A DNA stretch of 34,757 nt from contig NZ_JADOER010000017.1 in the NCBI RefSeq assembly GCF_018739865.1, positions 1 through 34,757 of the forward strand, read 5' to 3'. The notes below the pieces were generated by a model, which had not been told where the DNA came from, did not search any database, and saw nothing but the letters and a program-made list of their open reading frames with translations. Position numbers and translations under genes: made by a program. Of this stretch, positions 9,565 to 17,275 are shown one piece after another. Within the stretch, counting starts at the first letter, position 1. Every line of letters starts with the position of its first letter. Origin of the DNA: Leptothoe kymatousa TAU-MAC 1615. GTDB lineage: Bacteria > Cyanobacteriota > Cyanobacteriia > Phormidesmidales > Phormidesmidaceae.

Positions 9565-10740
9565 TCAAAATTCGGGGACTTCTAGTTTGCGACGCTTACC
9601 AGCATAGTGTCTATAAATGACCTCTGGAGAATTACCCACCAGCCGAGCCACATCTTTCGCATCCATCCCAGCTTCTAGCGCATGGGTAATAAATGTATGA
9701 CGAGTCTGGTAAAGCTTTCGGTATTCAATTCCGAGGCCATCCAAGATCCTTTTCCATACTCGATTTCTGAAGTTGTTCGTATCGATCATCTTGCCAGCAG
9801 GTGATGGAAACACCAAAGTCCTCGATAAACTCTCCTGAGATTTAAGTGCCTTCAACAGTTTTTTCAAAGATCGATTACATGGAAATGACCGTTGTTCCTG
9901 AGTCTTTAACCCTAATCGAATCTCTTTGCCACTATCCGTATTAATCAGTGCCTGGGCAAAAGTAACTTGCTTACAGTCTGCTGCCACATTTTGCCAGGTA
10001 AGGGCCACCGCTTCCGATGGACGGCACCCAGTCGCAAAAAGGAATTTAACCAACGGTCCATAGTAACTATGCTTACGACTTGATGCCGCTGGACAAAATT
10101 GATCCTTCTCAATTGCCTTAAGGATGGCATCTCGTTCCGACAATGAGAAAGGGTTAATATCATGCAGCCCTTTCTTGACAGTTGCCTTAGGCATTTTTAT
10201 TTTGGATGCCATTCCCTGGAAAGGATTGTCATCAATCTGTTTTGAGTCCACAGCCCATTCACAACAGGCAGCAAGACGATTGATCAACCGCTTCCCCGCA
10301 TCCAGTGGCAGATTTAACAAAATATAATCACGAATCTCATTAGCCCTTGCCAACTCATGGGTAGGAAACCGTTTTACATGGTTGGTATAGGGACCATAGG
10401 TTTGCCGCATAGTATTCGGCGAACACTGGGGCCGCTTAAACTCCACAAATTGTGTCCATAAAGTGAGTAAGTCTACCTCGTCTTCTTCCGGAATTTCTTC
10501 CACTTCTGGCTCAGATCGGTACTTCGCCAGCGTAGGGTCAAACTTCTCAAAAGCAATATCCGCTTCAATTAGCTTTGCCTTTGCTTCCGCAGCTCGTCGA
10601 TTGAGCTTCGTATCTGGCAAACCTAGACTCAAATAATGTCGTTTACCCTCATGGCTAAAGACCAACTGCAGACGATCATTAGAGGTTTTGATACGTACAG
10701 TACCTTTGGAAGCCTTCTGCTTTGTCCGAGTCGCAGCCAT
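9565..10740 (-). CDS. Tyrosine recombinase/phage-type integrase (integrase 1)
   Basis: A full-length (391 aa) site-specific recombinase. The N-terminus (GTVRIKTSNDRLQLVFSHEG, then HYLSLGLPDTKLNRRAAEA) is a DUF3596-type arm-binding domain. A SAM-like core-binding domain follows, then the catalytic domain. The first catalytic Arg is in TGCRPSEAVALTW, a Lys is in GLKTQEQR, the box II segment is YQTRHTFITHAL, and the nucleophile is Tyr379 in YRHYAG. The first His of the usual H-x-L-R-H box is Tyr here, as in its paralogue at 11838-12965. The start ATG (complement of 10738-10740) is followed upstream by a set of inverted and direct repeats (10755-10788). It lies about 180 bp from the tRNA-Gly fragment, which suggests, but does not prove, a tRNA-targeted element. 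Confidence 0.9.
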   Translation of the reverse strand: MAATRTKQKASKGTVRIKTSNDRLQLVFSHEGKRHYLSLGLPDTKLNRRAAEAKAKLIEADIAFEKFDPTLAKYRSEPEVEEIPEEDEVDLLTLWTQFVEFKRPQCSPNTMRQTYGPYTNHVKRFPTHELARANEIRDYILLNLPLDAGKRLINRLAACCEWAVDSKQIDDNPFQGMASKIKMPKATVKKGLHDINPFSLSERDAILKAIEKDQFCPAASSRKHSYYGPLVKFLFATGCRPSEAVALTWQNVAADCKQVTFAQALINTDSGKEIRLGLKTQEQRSFPCNRSLKKLLKALKSQESLSRTLVFPSPAGKMIDTNNFRNRVWKRILDGLGIEYRKLYQTRHTFITHALEAGMDAKDVARLVGNSPEVIYRHYAGKRRKLEVPEF

Positions 10741-10754
10741 GGCAAAACCTTAGA

Positions 10755-10788
10755 ATTGGGGTAAATTCTTACCCCAATTTACCCCAAT
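10755..10788. repeat. Inverted plus tandem 10-bp repeats 5' of integrase 1
   Basis: ATTGGGGTAA at 10755-10764 is followed by two abutting copies of its exact inverse, TTACCCCAAT, at 10769-10778 and 10779-10788. They sit 15-48 bp upstream of the integrase start. They could be an autoregulatory operator, recombinase arm sites or the attachment core. Integrase 2 has the same architecture with a different sequence. Confidence 0.75.
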
Positions 10789-10873
10789 AATAGGTCTAAA
10801 TTGGCCTAAAATGACTCAACACATGTCCTAAAGTATGTATTTTAAGGCTATAAAAAACGAAGGCTCAAAAGCT

Positions 10874-10909
10874 GAAAGGCCCTGAAATCGATTAATTTCA
10901 GGGCCTTTC
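10874..10909 (-). terminator. Strong hairpin beyond the tRNA-Gly 3' end
   Basis: A perfect 15-bp stem (10874-10888 with 10895-10909; GAAAGGCCCTGAAAT) and a 6-base loop lie 8 bp beyond the 3' end of the tRNA-Gly piece on the minus strand. A T-rich run is not immediately adjacent on that strand, but the position and stem strength fit transcription termination or 3'-end protection. Confidence 0.55.
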
Positions 10910-10916
10910 TTAAAAA

Positions 10917-10966
10917 AGCGGATGATGGGACTCGAACCCACGACATTCAGCTTGGGAAGCTGAGGG
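10917..10966 (-). tRNA. 3' part of tRNA-Gly(CCC), 5' half missing
   Basis: On the minus strand the anticodon arm (TCAGC, loop TTCCCAA, GCTGA; anticodon CCC), a 5-base variable loop, the T-arm (GTGGG-TTCGAGT-CCCAT) and the 3' acceptor strand CATCCGC with a T discriminator are all recognisable. The expected 5' strand GCGGATG and the D-arm are not found upstream; at most a GCAGGACC remnant of the D-arm end is present. A fragment limited to the 3' half is what remains at one border of an element integrated into a tRNA gene. On that reading, the element lies on the high-coordinate side. Confidence 0.6.
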
Positions 10967-10969
10967 TCC

Positions 10970-11385
10970 TGCAGCATAGTTTCTCACCCCACCTTTGGGT
11001 TACCTTACCAGGATGCGATGATATCAATTCTTTGTTCGAGTAATTGTCGTCTAATAAGGGCTGACGTTCAATTAAATCGGCAGTTTTGAGAGCTATGCTG
11101 ATCAATTGACCAAGCAGTATTGGTTAGCGCGCCCTCACTTAGTTGCTTTATGCTGACGGTTTCGGTAGGCTCCTTCAAAACCAAGAACCTAAGGCTACTT
11201 GAGTTAAGGCATATAGGTTGAAAAAGTTGACGATCCGCCTATATGAAATATTCAATCACAAACTAAGTTAAGTAATATTTCTAAATCAGCATTGGTTCAG
11301 CCATGCTTTCTTGTTTTGAATATGATGATTCTATTGAGGCTCATCTTGTCAGAACTAAAAGCGTTTCGTTTTAGGAAAACGGATC
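10970..11385. other. Intergenic region with two inverted repeats
   Basis: No gene is evident between the tRNA piece and the 128-residue protein. CATATAGG at 11210-11217 and its exact inverse at 11238-11245 form an 8-bp inverted repeat with a 20-bp spacer. CGTTTT-agg-AAAACG at 11367-11381 ends 4 bp before the ATG at 11386 and could occlude its ribosome binding site or act as an operator. I see nothing else supportable. Confidence 0.4.
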
Positions 11386-11772
11386 ATGCTGAACAACACT
11401 ACAGAACTGTTGCAGCAGATTTCAGTGCAATTGAATCAGGTGCTGGATCGTAATCAGCATCTGGAACAACGGGTAGCCTATCTCACGGATCAAGTAGATA
11501 CCCTCTGTGAGCGATTAGATGGTAAGTCTGCTGATCCTTATCCCATCGGTGGCAAAGAAAATGTTGCCAAGATTTTGGGAGTCCAACCCAACTCGGTGAG
11601 AAACTATCACCGTTTCTGGCAAAAAGACCTCCACTACACCAAGCCCAGCCCTGGCAAAACAGTTTATAATCTAACCCTGATTAAAGACTGGCAGCTCAAT
11701 CGCGGTAAGCCAGAACTCCACATCAGAGCGGTTGAAGCCTATGCCCGTTATGATCAAAAATTGCGTGCTTAG
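11386..11772 (+). CDS. Small coiled-coil plus helix-turn-helix protein
   Basis: A 128-residue protein I cannot assign to a named family. Residues 1-48 are heptad-like and polar (LLQQISVQLNQVLDRNQHL, then LTDQVDTLCERLD), a predicted coiled coil for oligomerisation. Residues 52-115 resemble a MerR/excisionase-type winged HTH (GGKENVAKILGVQPNSVRNY, then TVYNLTLIKDWQLNRG). It is convergent with integrase 2, 65 bp away. The position beside a recombinase and the small DNA-binding design would suit a recombination directionality factor or element regulator, but that is inference only. Confidence 0.6.
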   Translation: MLNNTTELLQQISVQLNQVLDRNQHLEQRVAYLTDQVDTLCERLDGKSADPYPIGGKENVAKILGVQPNSVRNYHRFWQKDLHYTKPSPGKTVYNLTLIKDWQLNRGKPELHIRAVEAYARYDQKLRA

Positions 11773-11837
11773 ATTACGTCTAAATTAAAACCTATTTTTT
11801 CTTGATTCAAATCTCACGTTCTGAATGTAAAAAAGAT

Positions 11838-12965
11838 TCAGATGCCAATATCTGGCAGAGTTTTAGAACCATCGCTGTTGCCAACATAATGCCGGTAGAT
11901 GGTTTCTACCCGGTCGCCAACAATTTCGGCAACTTTTGCCGGAGTGGCCCCACTGGCCAAAGCATGGGAAATAAATGTGGAACGAGTGTTATATAGCTTA
12001 CGGTGAGGAACACCTGCCCGTTGTAGTGTGCGAGTCCACACCCGCTTACTCAAGTTGTTGTCGTTAATATAGCCTCCCGTTCTCGGTGCCGGAAAAACTA
12101 AAGTAGTCTGGTCATAATGATTGGGACGAATATCCAACAAGAGACTCTGCATTTTTTCGGAAGGGTATATAGTGCGAGCCTTGTGCATTTTGGTAGCACC
12201 CCGCGCACTGTCTCGTTTATAACTCTCCCCAATCCAAATCTGGGAAATATCCTCTGCGATTACGCCCCACCGCAAACCAAGGGCTTCCCCCGTACGACAA
12301 CCCGTACCAAAGAGAAAACGAATCAGGGGCGTATAGTACCGATAGGCCCTGGACTCATCCATGGTGCTGATAATGGCTCGGATTTCATCCAGGGTAAAGG
12401 GTTGGGGCGACTCAATGGGTGGCACCTTAAATGCCGAAATCATTGTCTTCCATGGATTTTCCTTGAGCAGTCCTGCCGCAATGCCCCACTCCCAGGCAGC
12501 ATTGATCACTGAAAAGTATTCCGCTGCACTAATGGGAGAAATCTGAGTCAACAGATAATCCCGAAATAATATAGTTGTGCGCTCAGTGTAGTCAGCAGCC
12601 AGTTTGGTGCTGGCAAATTTGGCTAGCTTTTTCTCAACATGCTGATACTTTTCCAGAGTTTTAGCGGCCACCAGCTTGGCTTTGGACTTGGCAAACTCCG
12701 CCAGTAGCAACTGACCAGTCAGTTCACGTGAGGCCCTGCCTGTATCGTTCTTATATTTCACCAGGCTGGGGTCAAAGTGCCCGGTGGCCATATCCATCTC
12801 GATTTGCCGGGCTTTCATCTCCGCTGCAGCCCGCCCAATGGACTCGTCAATTAGGCCCAAACTGAATTGGTACCGTTTTCCCTGCCACGACCAGCGCAAA
12901 GATAAACGCCCGTTGCGCTCCAGAATGACCACGGTACCTGCTTTTGCTTTAGACCGGACTGCCAT
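11838..12965 (-). CDS. Tyrosine recombinase/phage-type integrase (integrase 2)
   Basis: A 375-residue paralogue of the integrase at 9565-10740 with the same layout: an arm-binding N-terminus (GTVVILERNGRLSLRWSWQG, then YQFSLGLIDESIGRAAAEM), a core-binding domain and a catalytic domain with Arg in TGCRTGEALGLRW, a degenerate box II LYNTRSTFISHAL (Ser where integrase 1 has His) and nucleophile Tyr360 in YRHYVG. The two proteins are clearly diverged, so they probably belong to two different integrated elements rather than a recent duplication. The CAST left end lies 128 bp upstream of its start and may have cut it off from part of its promoter region. Confidence 0.9.
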   Translation of the reverse strand: MAVRSKAKAGTVVILERNGRLSLRWSWQGKRYQFSLGLIDESIGRAAAEMKARQIEMDMATGHFDPSLVKYKNDTGRASRELTGQLLLAEFAKSKAKLVAAKTLEKYQHVEKKLAKFASTKLAADYTERTTILFRDYLLTQISPISAAEYFSVINAAWEWGIAAGLLKENPWKTMISAFKVPPIESPQPFTLDEIRAIISTMDESRAYRYYTPLIRFLFGTGCRTGEALGLRWGVIAEDISQIWIGESYKRDSARGATKMHKARTIYPSEKMQSLLLDIRPNHYDQTTLVFPAPRTGGYINDNNLSKRVWTRTLQRAGVPHRKLYNTRSTFISHALASGATPAKVAEIVGDRVETIYRHYVGNSDGSKTLPDIGI

Positions 12966-12970
12966 ATTTT

Positions 12971-13011
12971 TTGCACCAATCTTGCACCAATATCTTACGT
13001 TTTTGGTGCAA
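12971..13011. repeat. Direct and inverted repeats 5' of integrase 2
   Basis: TTGCACCAAT occurs at 12971-12980 and 12982-12991, and its inverse TTGGTGCAA at 13003-13011, starting 5 bp upstream of the integrase ATG. The arrangement of two direct copies plus one inverted copy mirrors integrase 1, with an unrelated sequence. Confidence 0.7.
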
Positions 13012-13093
13012 ATCTATCGAATCTGATGCAACTTAGGACTCTCCAGAAGAGTTTCCTTTTCGCTCAGATTTACCTTATATCAGGGGTTTCAGG

Positions 13094-13308
13094 TGTACAG
13101 TGACTAATTAACTGTCGTCGGGACTAATTAGTGTCGTCGGGCTGAAACCTTTATATACAGGTAACCATAAACGATTTTTAGGCTTTTATCATACTTTCAA
13201 TCCCATTTTTTAGTGACAAATTAAGTGTCGCCTTCCTGAAAAGTGACAAATTAAGTGTCGCCTTCCTGATTTAGGGTTGTAATCAAAAGTGACAAATTAA
13301 GTGTCGTC
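13094..13308. repeat. CAST left end with five TnsB-binding-type repeats
   Basis: Terminal TGTACA at 13094 is followed by repeats of the form AGTGAC(A/T)AATTAA-TGTCG: 13099-13120, 13120-13140 (starting GGGAC), 13212-13232, 13242-13262 and 13288-13308. The third and fourth are a 30-bp tandem pair that shares the spacer CCTTCCTG. Clustered repeats of this sort bind TnsB at CAST ends. The array also separates the element's cargo (helicase stop at 13374) from the integrase 2 gene. Confidence 0.85.
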
Positions 13309-13373
13309 AATTTAAAGCTATGTCAAAATATAGTTAGCCAGTCTTGAGCTAATGTGCCAATTCAAGTTCAGTG

Positions 13374-16300
13374 TCACAGGCTTTGCAAAAGTTGATCAAA
13401 CAGAGGTTCACCCCACGCCATTAAACGTAAGGATGGGTTGTCATCGAAGATAGTCGGATCAAACGTTACCTTGTATGTTTTTTCCTGCCAGGTCAGCTCA
13501 TAAATGCTAGGTTCCAATTGCTGGAATAAAACACCCCGATTTTGCAGATGTTGCGAATGGGTAAATAGTGTCTCAATTTCGGCACTGGTCACAGGTGCCG
13601 GTGGCATGGGAGCTTGCAACTCTCTCACGTCTGCTTCTACATCCATACGCACCATGTCTTCCAAGTCAGGCCGCAGGGGTGGGGTGTCTAAAACATTATC
13701 AAAGTTGGCTAGCAGTACGTCTTCTTCTTCTGGGTCTACGCTCATGGTGGCCTGTTCGATAAATGTGGGCACCTGGGCCAAAATAGGCTGGAGGTTACCG
13801 ACTACTGATGCAAAGGCATCAATACGATCGCGCAATCTACTATAAACCTTCGCCTCGACGGTGCCGTCGTAGTAGAAGTTATGGATTCTAACGTCGGGGT
13901 AGTTTTGGCCAATGCGGTCGATACGGCCAATGCGCTGCTCCACCCGCATTGGGTTCCAGGGCATATCATAGTTGATTAATACACCGCAGGTTTGCAGGTT
14001 GAGGCCCTCACTGGCGGACTCGGTACAGAGGAGGATCTTAATTTCACCGTCTCGGAAACGGGTTTTGATCTCTTCTTTGCGAACGGTGGTCCATTGCTGA
14101 TCGCGCCATAGTTCTCCACCACGACCTGAGTAACAGGCCACCTGGGAGCCATAGGTTTTGAACATAATCTCTTTGAGAAAGTCCATGGTGTCGGTGTACT
14201 GGGTGAAGACAATTACACTTTCTCGTTCGATAAATTCCAGGCGCAGCAGATCGATTAGATAAGCCAGTTTGCTATCTTCTCCGGTATTTTCAAACTGTTG
14301 CAACACCGACTCCAGGTACTCAATCTCCCTCGGGTCCACAGGCTCCATGTAAGATTCCAGCCCTTCGATGATGGCATCATCGGCATCGTCTAGTTCTGTC
14401 AGGTCATCGTCAGTAAGACCGCTGCCGGACTGGTCTAATAGTGCTTCTAGCCGTCGCCTGAGGGATTGCTCCATGGCGTAAAAGGAGCTGGTGAGCCGTT
14501 TACGATAAAGGGTCATCAAAAAGCCCAAGGCTCGACGCTGTTCTTGCTGAGCCAGGCGATAAAAGTGACGTACATAGTCGCTGACCTGGCGGTACAGGTC
14601 AGCTTCGCGGTCGGGCTCCAGGGTAATGGCATGGTCGATCACCTGTCGGTGGGGGACATCTCTATCCAGCAGGCCCAGGCGATAATACTGTCGCAGGGTG
14701 TCTCGCGTATGGCGAAACATCATGTCCTTTAGCGGTGTATGGGTAGCTAAGAACTGTCGCGAGGTATTGATAAAGTCTTCATCTTGCAGGTAGCGACGTT
14801 CATTGACCAGTTGAATGCGGCCTTTCCACACATCTTCCACCTGGCTGGCCAGCATGCGGTTCTGTTGTCGTAGGTGGTCCTGAAGCCGGGGGCAGAGGGT
14901 ACCGCCTTGGTTAAAGTAGTCCTCAGACATGGTCTGCCAAAATTTCAGTAGTTGCCCGGTGGGATGGAGCGATAGGGAGGCAAAGTACTCACAAAACTGA
15001 TCGCCATAGGCCCAATGACCCTCCAGGCCTAACACATGGAGTAGATCAAACACTTCGATAGGGTCAATTTGCATCGGTGTGGCCGAGAGCAAAATCAGGG
15101 CGCGGGTGCGGTTTCGCAGACGACCCAGCAATTCCAGCAGGCGGTTGGGGGTATCTTTTCTGGCCTGGGGAGACTTTCGGCGGGCATGGTGGGCTTCGTC
15201 TAGAACCACCAGATCCCAGGGCTGGGCTTCCAGTAGTTCGTCCATACGTTCCTGGCGACGGACCAGGTGACTAGAGGCGAGTACTAGATTTTTTGTATTC
15301 CAAGGGTTGGCCAGGGGTGGTTGGGTTTGGCCATAGGGGTCTTTAAATTCGCCTTTGGTGTAGCTCCAGAAATGGAGGTTGAACTTTTCGCGTAGTTCTT
15401 CGTGCCATTGGGGTTGCACACTGGCGGGGGCCAATACCAAGATCCGTTTTGCTTTTTGGGAAACCAGCAGATAACGCAGGATCAGGCCGGTTTCGATGGT
15501 TTTGCCCAGGCCCACTTCGTCAGCGATTAGGAAACTACGGGGAAACTCTGCTGCTGCCCGCCTAAGAATTTTGAGCTGGTGGGGCCAGGGATTAATGGGA
15601 ATGGAGTCCAGGCAAGCGGCAAGACAGCCAGGATGCTGGTGGATATGGGCAATGATGGCGAATTGTTCTTGTTCGTTGACAGTTCCGTTTGAGTCAGACG
15701 ATGGTTCATCGTCGTTGTTGCCGTCTTCCGAAGGCTGGGTGTCGTCGGGCTGAGACTTGTCTATCCGTTGTTTTCCCTGGGGATTGAGGGGACGGTTATT
15801 AAATTCGTCCTGGGGCTGCCAGGTGGGTTTTTGGGGTGGCGCGTAGCGCAATAGCTTGCGTTTGACGGCGTCGGGGACTTCGAATACACGCACGTTAGGG
15901 GTGATGTTGTTCCACAGTTCTTCAAATCGCACGACTTCTTCTTGTACCCGTGCTAGGTCCCGTGGTCCTTCCCAGGAGCAAAATACATGGAATGATTCGA
16001 TGTTGTAGTTCCAGCCGCTGCTGGATTCGTTGTTGGAACCGCTGGTGGCTAGTTGGTTACCAGCGGTATCGGTGAAGATGCAAACTTTCTCGTGGTAGAT
16101 GTGGTTGGTATCGACTGCTTCGTCTGGGTCGAGGGGTAGGCCATCGCGTTTGAGGGGAATGGCGATGCGGATGTCTAAATGGCCTGCCTGGATTAGCCAG
16201 CTGAGGATTTCGAGGCGTTTGAGCTGGGCAAAGTTTTTGGGCGGTGTCAGGCTGGCGTCTAGGTTGGCGGCGACGGCATCTCTGAGGGCATAGCCTTGTT

Positions 16301-16556
16301 GGATGGCGGCAAGGTCGGCTTTGCTGAGCTGGCAACCCATGATTAGGCGCATTTGGCCTTGCTGGGGGCCGGAGTTGTGGAGCATGGCTCCCAGGCCACC
16401 GGCTACCTGGCTGAGGATGGAGCTGTTGAAAAAGCCGGACTTGCGATCGTATTGGGTGGCGCGTTCGAGGGCGGGTATGTAGAAGTCAGCGACAGGATTG
16501 CCGGAGTCGCTAGCGTACTGGATTTTCCAGGGATGGTCAGATAGCTTAGCTGGCAT
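13374..16556 (-). CDS. PLD-nuclease/SNF2-type helicase fusion, defence operon
   Basis: A 1060-residue fusion. The N-terminus is a phospholipase-D-like nuclease domain: YDRKSGFFNSS near 36, then the HxK motif (His155, Lys157 in YHEKVCIF) with SGSNNES following. After an acidic, Asn/Asp/Ser-rich linker (about 262-295) comes a superfamily 2 SNF2/RapA-like helicase: Walker A DEVGLGKT (Lys352), DEAH at 453-456, motif III LLSATPMQ, and motifs V-VI ESASEGLNLQ and RVEQRIGRIDRIGQ. It is the last gene of the leftward operon, 10 bp after the LexA-like gene. PLD-helicase proteins accompany DUF1156 methylases and DUF499 ATPases in defence islands and recall DrmD/DrmC of DISARM; restriction or translocation of unmodified DNA is the likely role (inferred). 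Confidence 0.88.
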   Translation of the reverse strand: MPAKLSDHPWKIQYASDSGNPVADFYIPALERATQYDRKSGFFNSSILSQVAGGLGAMLHNSGPQQGQMRLIMGCQLSKADLAAIQQGYALRDAVAANLDASLTPPKNFAQLKRLEILSWLIQAGHLDIRIAIPLKRDGLPLDPDEAVDTNHIYHEKVCIFTDTAGNQLATSGSNNESSSGWNYNIESFHVFCSWEGPRDLARVQEEVVRFEELWNNITPNVRVFEVPDAVKRKLLRYAPPQKPTWQPQDEFNNRPLNPQGKQRIDKSQPDDTQPSEDGNNDDEPSSDSNGTVNEQEQFAIIAHIHQHPGCLAACLDSIPINPWPHQLKILRRAAAEFPRSFLIADEVGLGKTIETGLILRYLLVSQKAKRILVLAPASVQPQWHEELREKFNLHFWSYTKGEFKDPYGQTQPPLANPWNTKNLVLASSHLVRRQERMDELLEAQPWDLVVLDEAHHARRKSPQARKDTPNRLLELLGRLRNRTRALILLSATPMQIDPIEVFDLLHVLGLEGHWAYGDQFCEYFASLSLHPTGQLLKFWQTMSEDYFNQGGTLCPRLQDHLRQQNRMLASQVEDVWKGRIQLVNERRYLQDEDFINTSRQFLATHTPLKDMMFRHTRDTLRQYYRLGLLDRDVPHRQVIDHAITLEPDREADLYRQVSDYVRHFYRLAQQEQRRALGFLMTLYRKRLTSSFYAMEQSLRRRLEALLDQSGSGLTDDDLTELDDADDAIIEGLESYMEPVDPREIEYLESVLQQFENTGEDSKLAYLIDLLRLEFIERESVIVFTQYTDTMDFLKEIMFKTYGSQVACYSGRGGELWRDQQWTTVRKEEIKTRFRDGEIKILLCTESASEGLNLQTCGVLINYDMPWNPMRVEQRIGRIDRIGQNYPDVRIHNFYYDGTVEAKVYSRLRDRIDAFASVVGNLQPILAQVPTFIEQATMSVDPEEEDVLLANFDNVLDTPPLRPDLEDMVRMDVEADVRELQAPMPPAPVTSAEIETLFTHSQHLQNRGVLFQQLEPSIYELTWQEKTYKVTFDPTIFDDNPSLRLMAWGEPLFDQLLQSL

Positions 16557-16566
16557 TGCTGATTGC

Positions 16567-17190
16567 CTAAATCATGTCCCTTATTACTCCAACATATACC
16601 CCTTCTATCAGAACCTCCTTAATTGGATATTTCATGGTTTCGTATTTTGGATTTTCTGGAATGAGTTCAACCTGCTTGCCTTTTCTTTGCCAGCGTTTAA
16701 GCGTGGTTTGATCCTCTCCTTTGATGCGAGCGGCAACGATTGTCATATCCTTAAGCTCTTTAGGGTTTTCAGGCTGATCCAGAATAACAATATCGTTATC
16801 CAGAATATGCGCATTAATCATACTGTCACCTTTAACACGCAAAGCAAAACGCTTCATGCCTTGAGATTGTGGTGAAAATAAGTCAGATGGAATAAATTCT
16901 CTCTGTGTATCTTTAGGAAAAAAATCGACAAAGCTACCAGCTGCAATTGTTCCTTCGATAGGAATACCATCTGGTTGTTCCTCGGAAAGCTTCAGAGTTC
17001 TTGCTTTTTTAGGATTTCCTTCAATCAGCCCTGCTTTTATTAACGTTTTGATGTGATGTTGAACTGGACTAATGGACTTAAACTTGAATCCATCTTGAAT
17101 CTCTCGATAAGTAGGAAAGTAATTCTCATCACTAACAAAATTCTGAATCCATTTCAGAATTTCACGGTTACGAGGGGTGAGAGAAGTCAT
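16567..17190 (-). CDS. LexA-like SOS-type repressor with intact self-cleavage site
   Basis: 207 residues from the ATG at 17190 (a TTG at 17205 would add five). An N-terminal winged HTH (LTPRNREILKWIQNFVSD, TYREIQDGF, PVQHHIKTLIKAGLIEG) is followed by an S24 peptidase domain. The cleavage bond Ala84-Gly85 (IAAGSF), Ser123 (GDSM) and Lys165 (LKRW) are all present, so RecA-stimulated self-cleavage is plausible. It sits between the Uma2 gene and the PLD-helicase gene in the defence operon. A 16-bp imperfect palindrome 52-67 bp upstream may be its operator. It may repress the downstream helicase or the whole module and release it on DNA damage; a different inducer, as for phage-type S24 repressors, is also possible. 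Confidence 0.85.
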   Translation of the reverse strand: MTSLTPRNREILKWIQNFVSDENYFPTYREIQDGFKFKSISPVQHHIKTLIKAGLIEGNPKKARTLKLSEEQPDGIPIEGTIAAGSFVDFFPKDTQREFIPSDLFSPQSQGMKRFALRVKGDSMINAHILDNDIVILDQPENPKELKDMTIVAARIKGEDQTTLKRWQRKGKQVELIPENPKYETMKYPIKEVLIEGVYVGVIRDMI

Positions 17191-17241
17191 AGCTACATTT
17201 ACCAAAACCTAAACAAAGCAAGAACAAATTTACACTTAATC

Positions 17242-17257
17242 TAGTTCGATTGTACTA
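17242..17257. promoter_or_regulatory. Candidate operator of the LexA-like repressor
   Basis: The 16-mer TAGTTCGATTGTACTA is a palindrome with a single mismatched position between half-sites (TAGTTC against GTACTA), 52 bp upstream of the repressor ATG. It is close to, but not an exact match for, the RGTAC-N4-GTWC pattern I recall for cyanobacterial LexA. Self-repression is inferred from position. Confidence 0.45.
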
Positions 17258-17275
17258 TATGCTTGCAGTCTAATT

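Noticed and set aside
10967..11010. CRISPR-repeat-like string (GGTGGGGTGAGAAAC on the minus strand) next to the tRNA-Gly piece, as a delocalised V-K homing guide
   Set aside because: It lies outside the CAST left end, on the wrong side from cas12k, and only loosely resembles known V-K repeats.
13212..13271. Two 30-bp tandem repeats that look like a mini-CRISPR
   Set aside because: There is no variable spacer: the units abut and share the same TnsB-type core as neighbouring repeats, so they belong to the transposon end.
13504..15753. Several plus-strand ORFs opposite the PLD-helicase gene
   Set aside because: They are antisense shadows of a conserved, motif-complete helicase frame.
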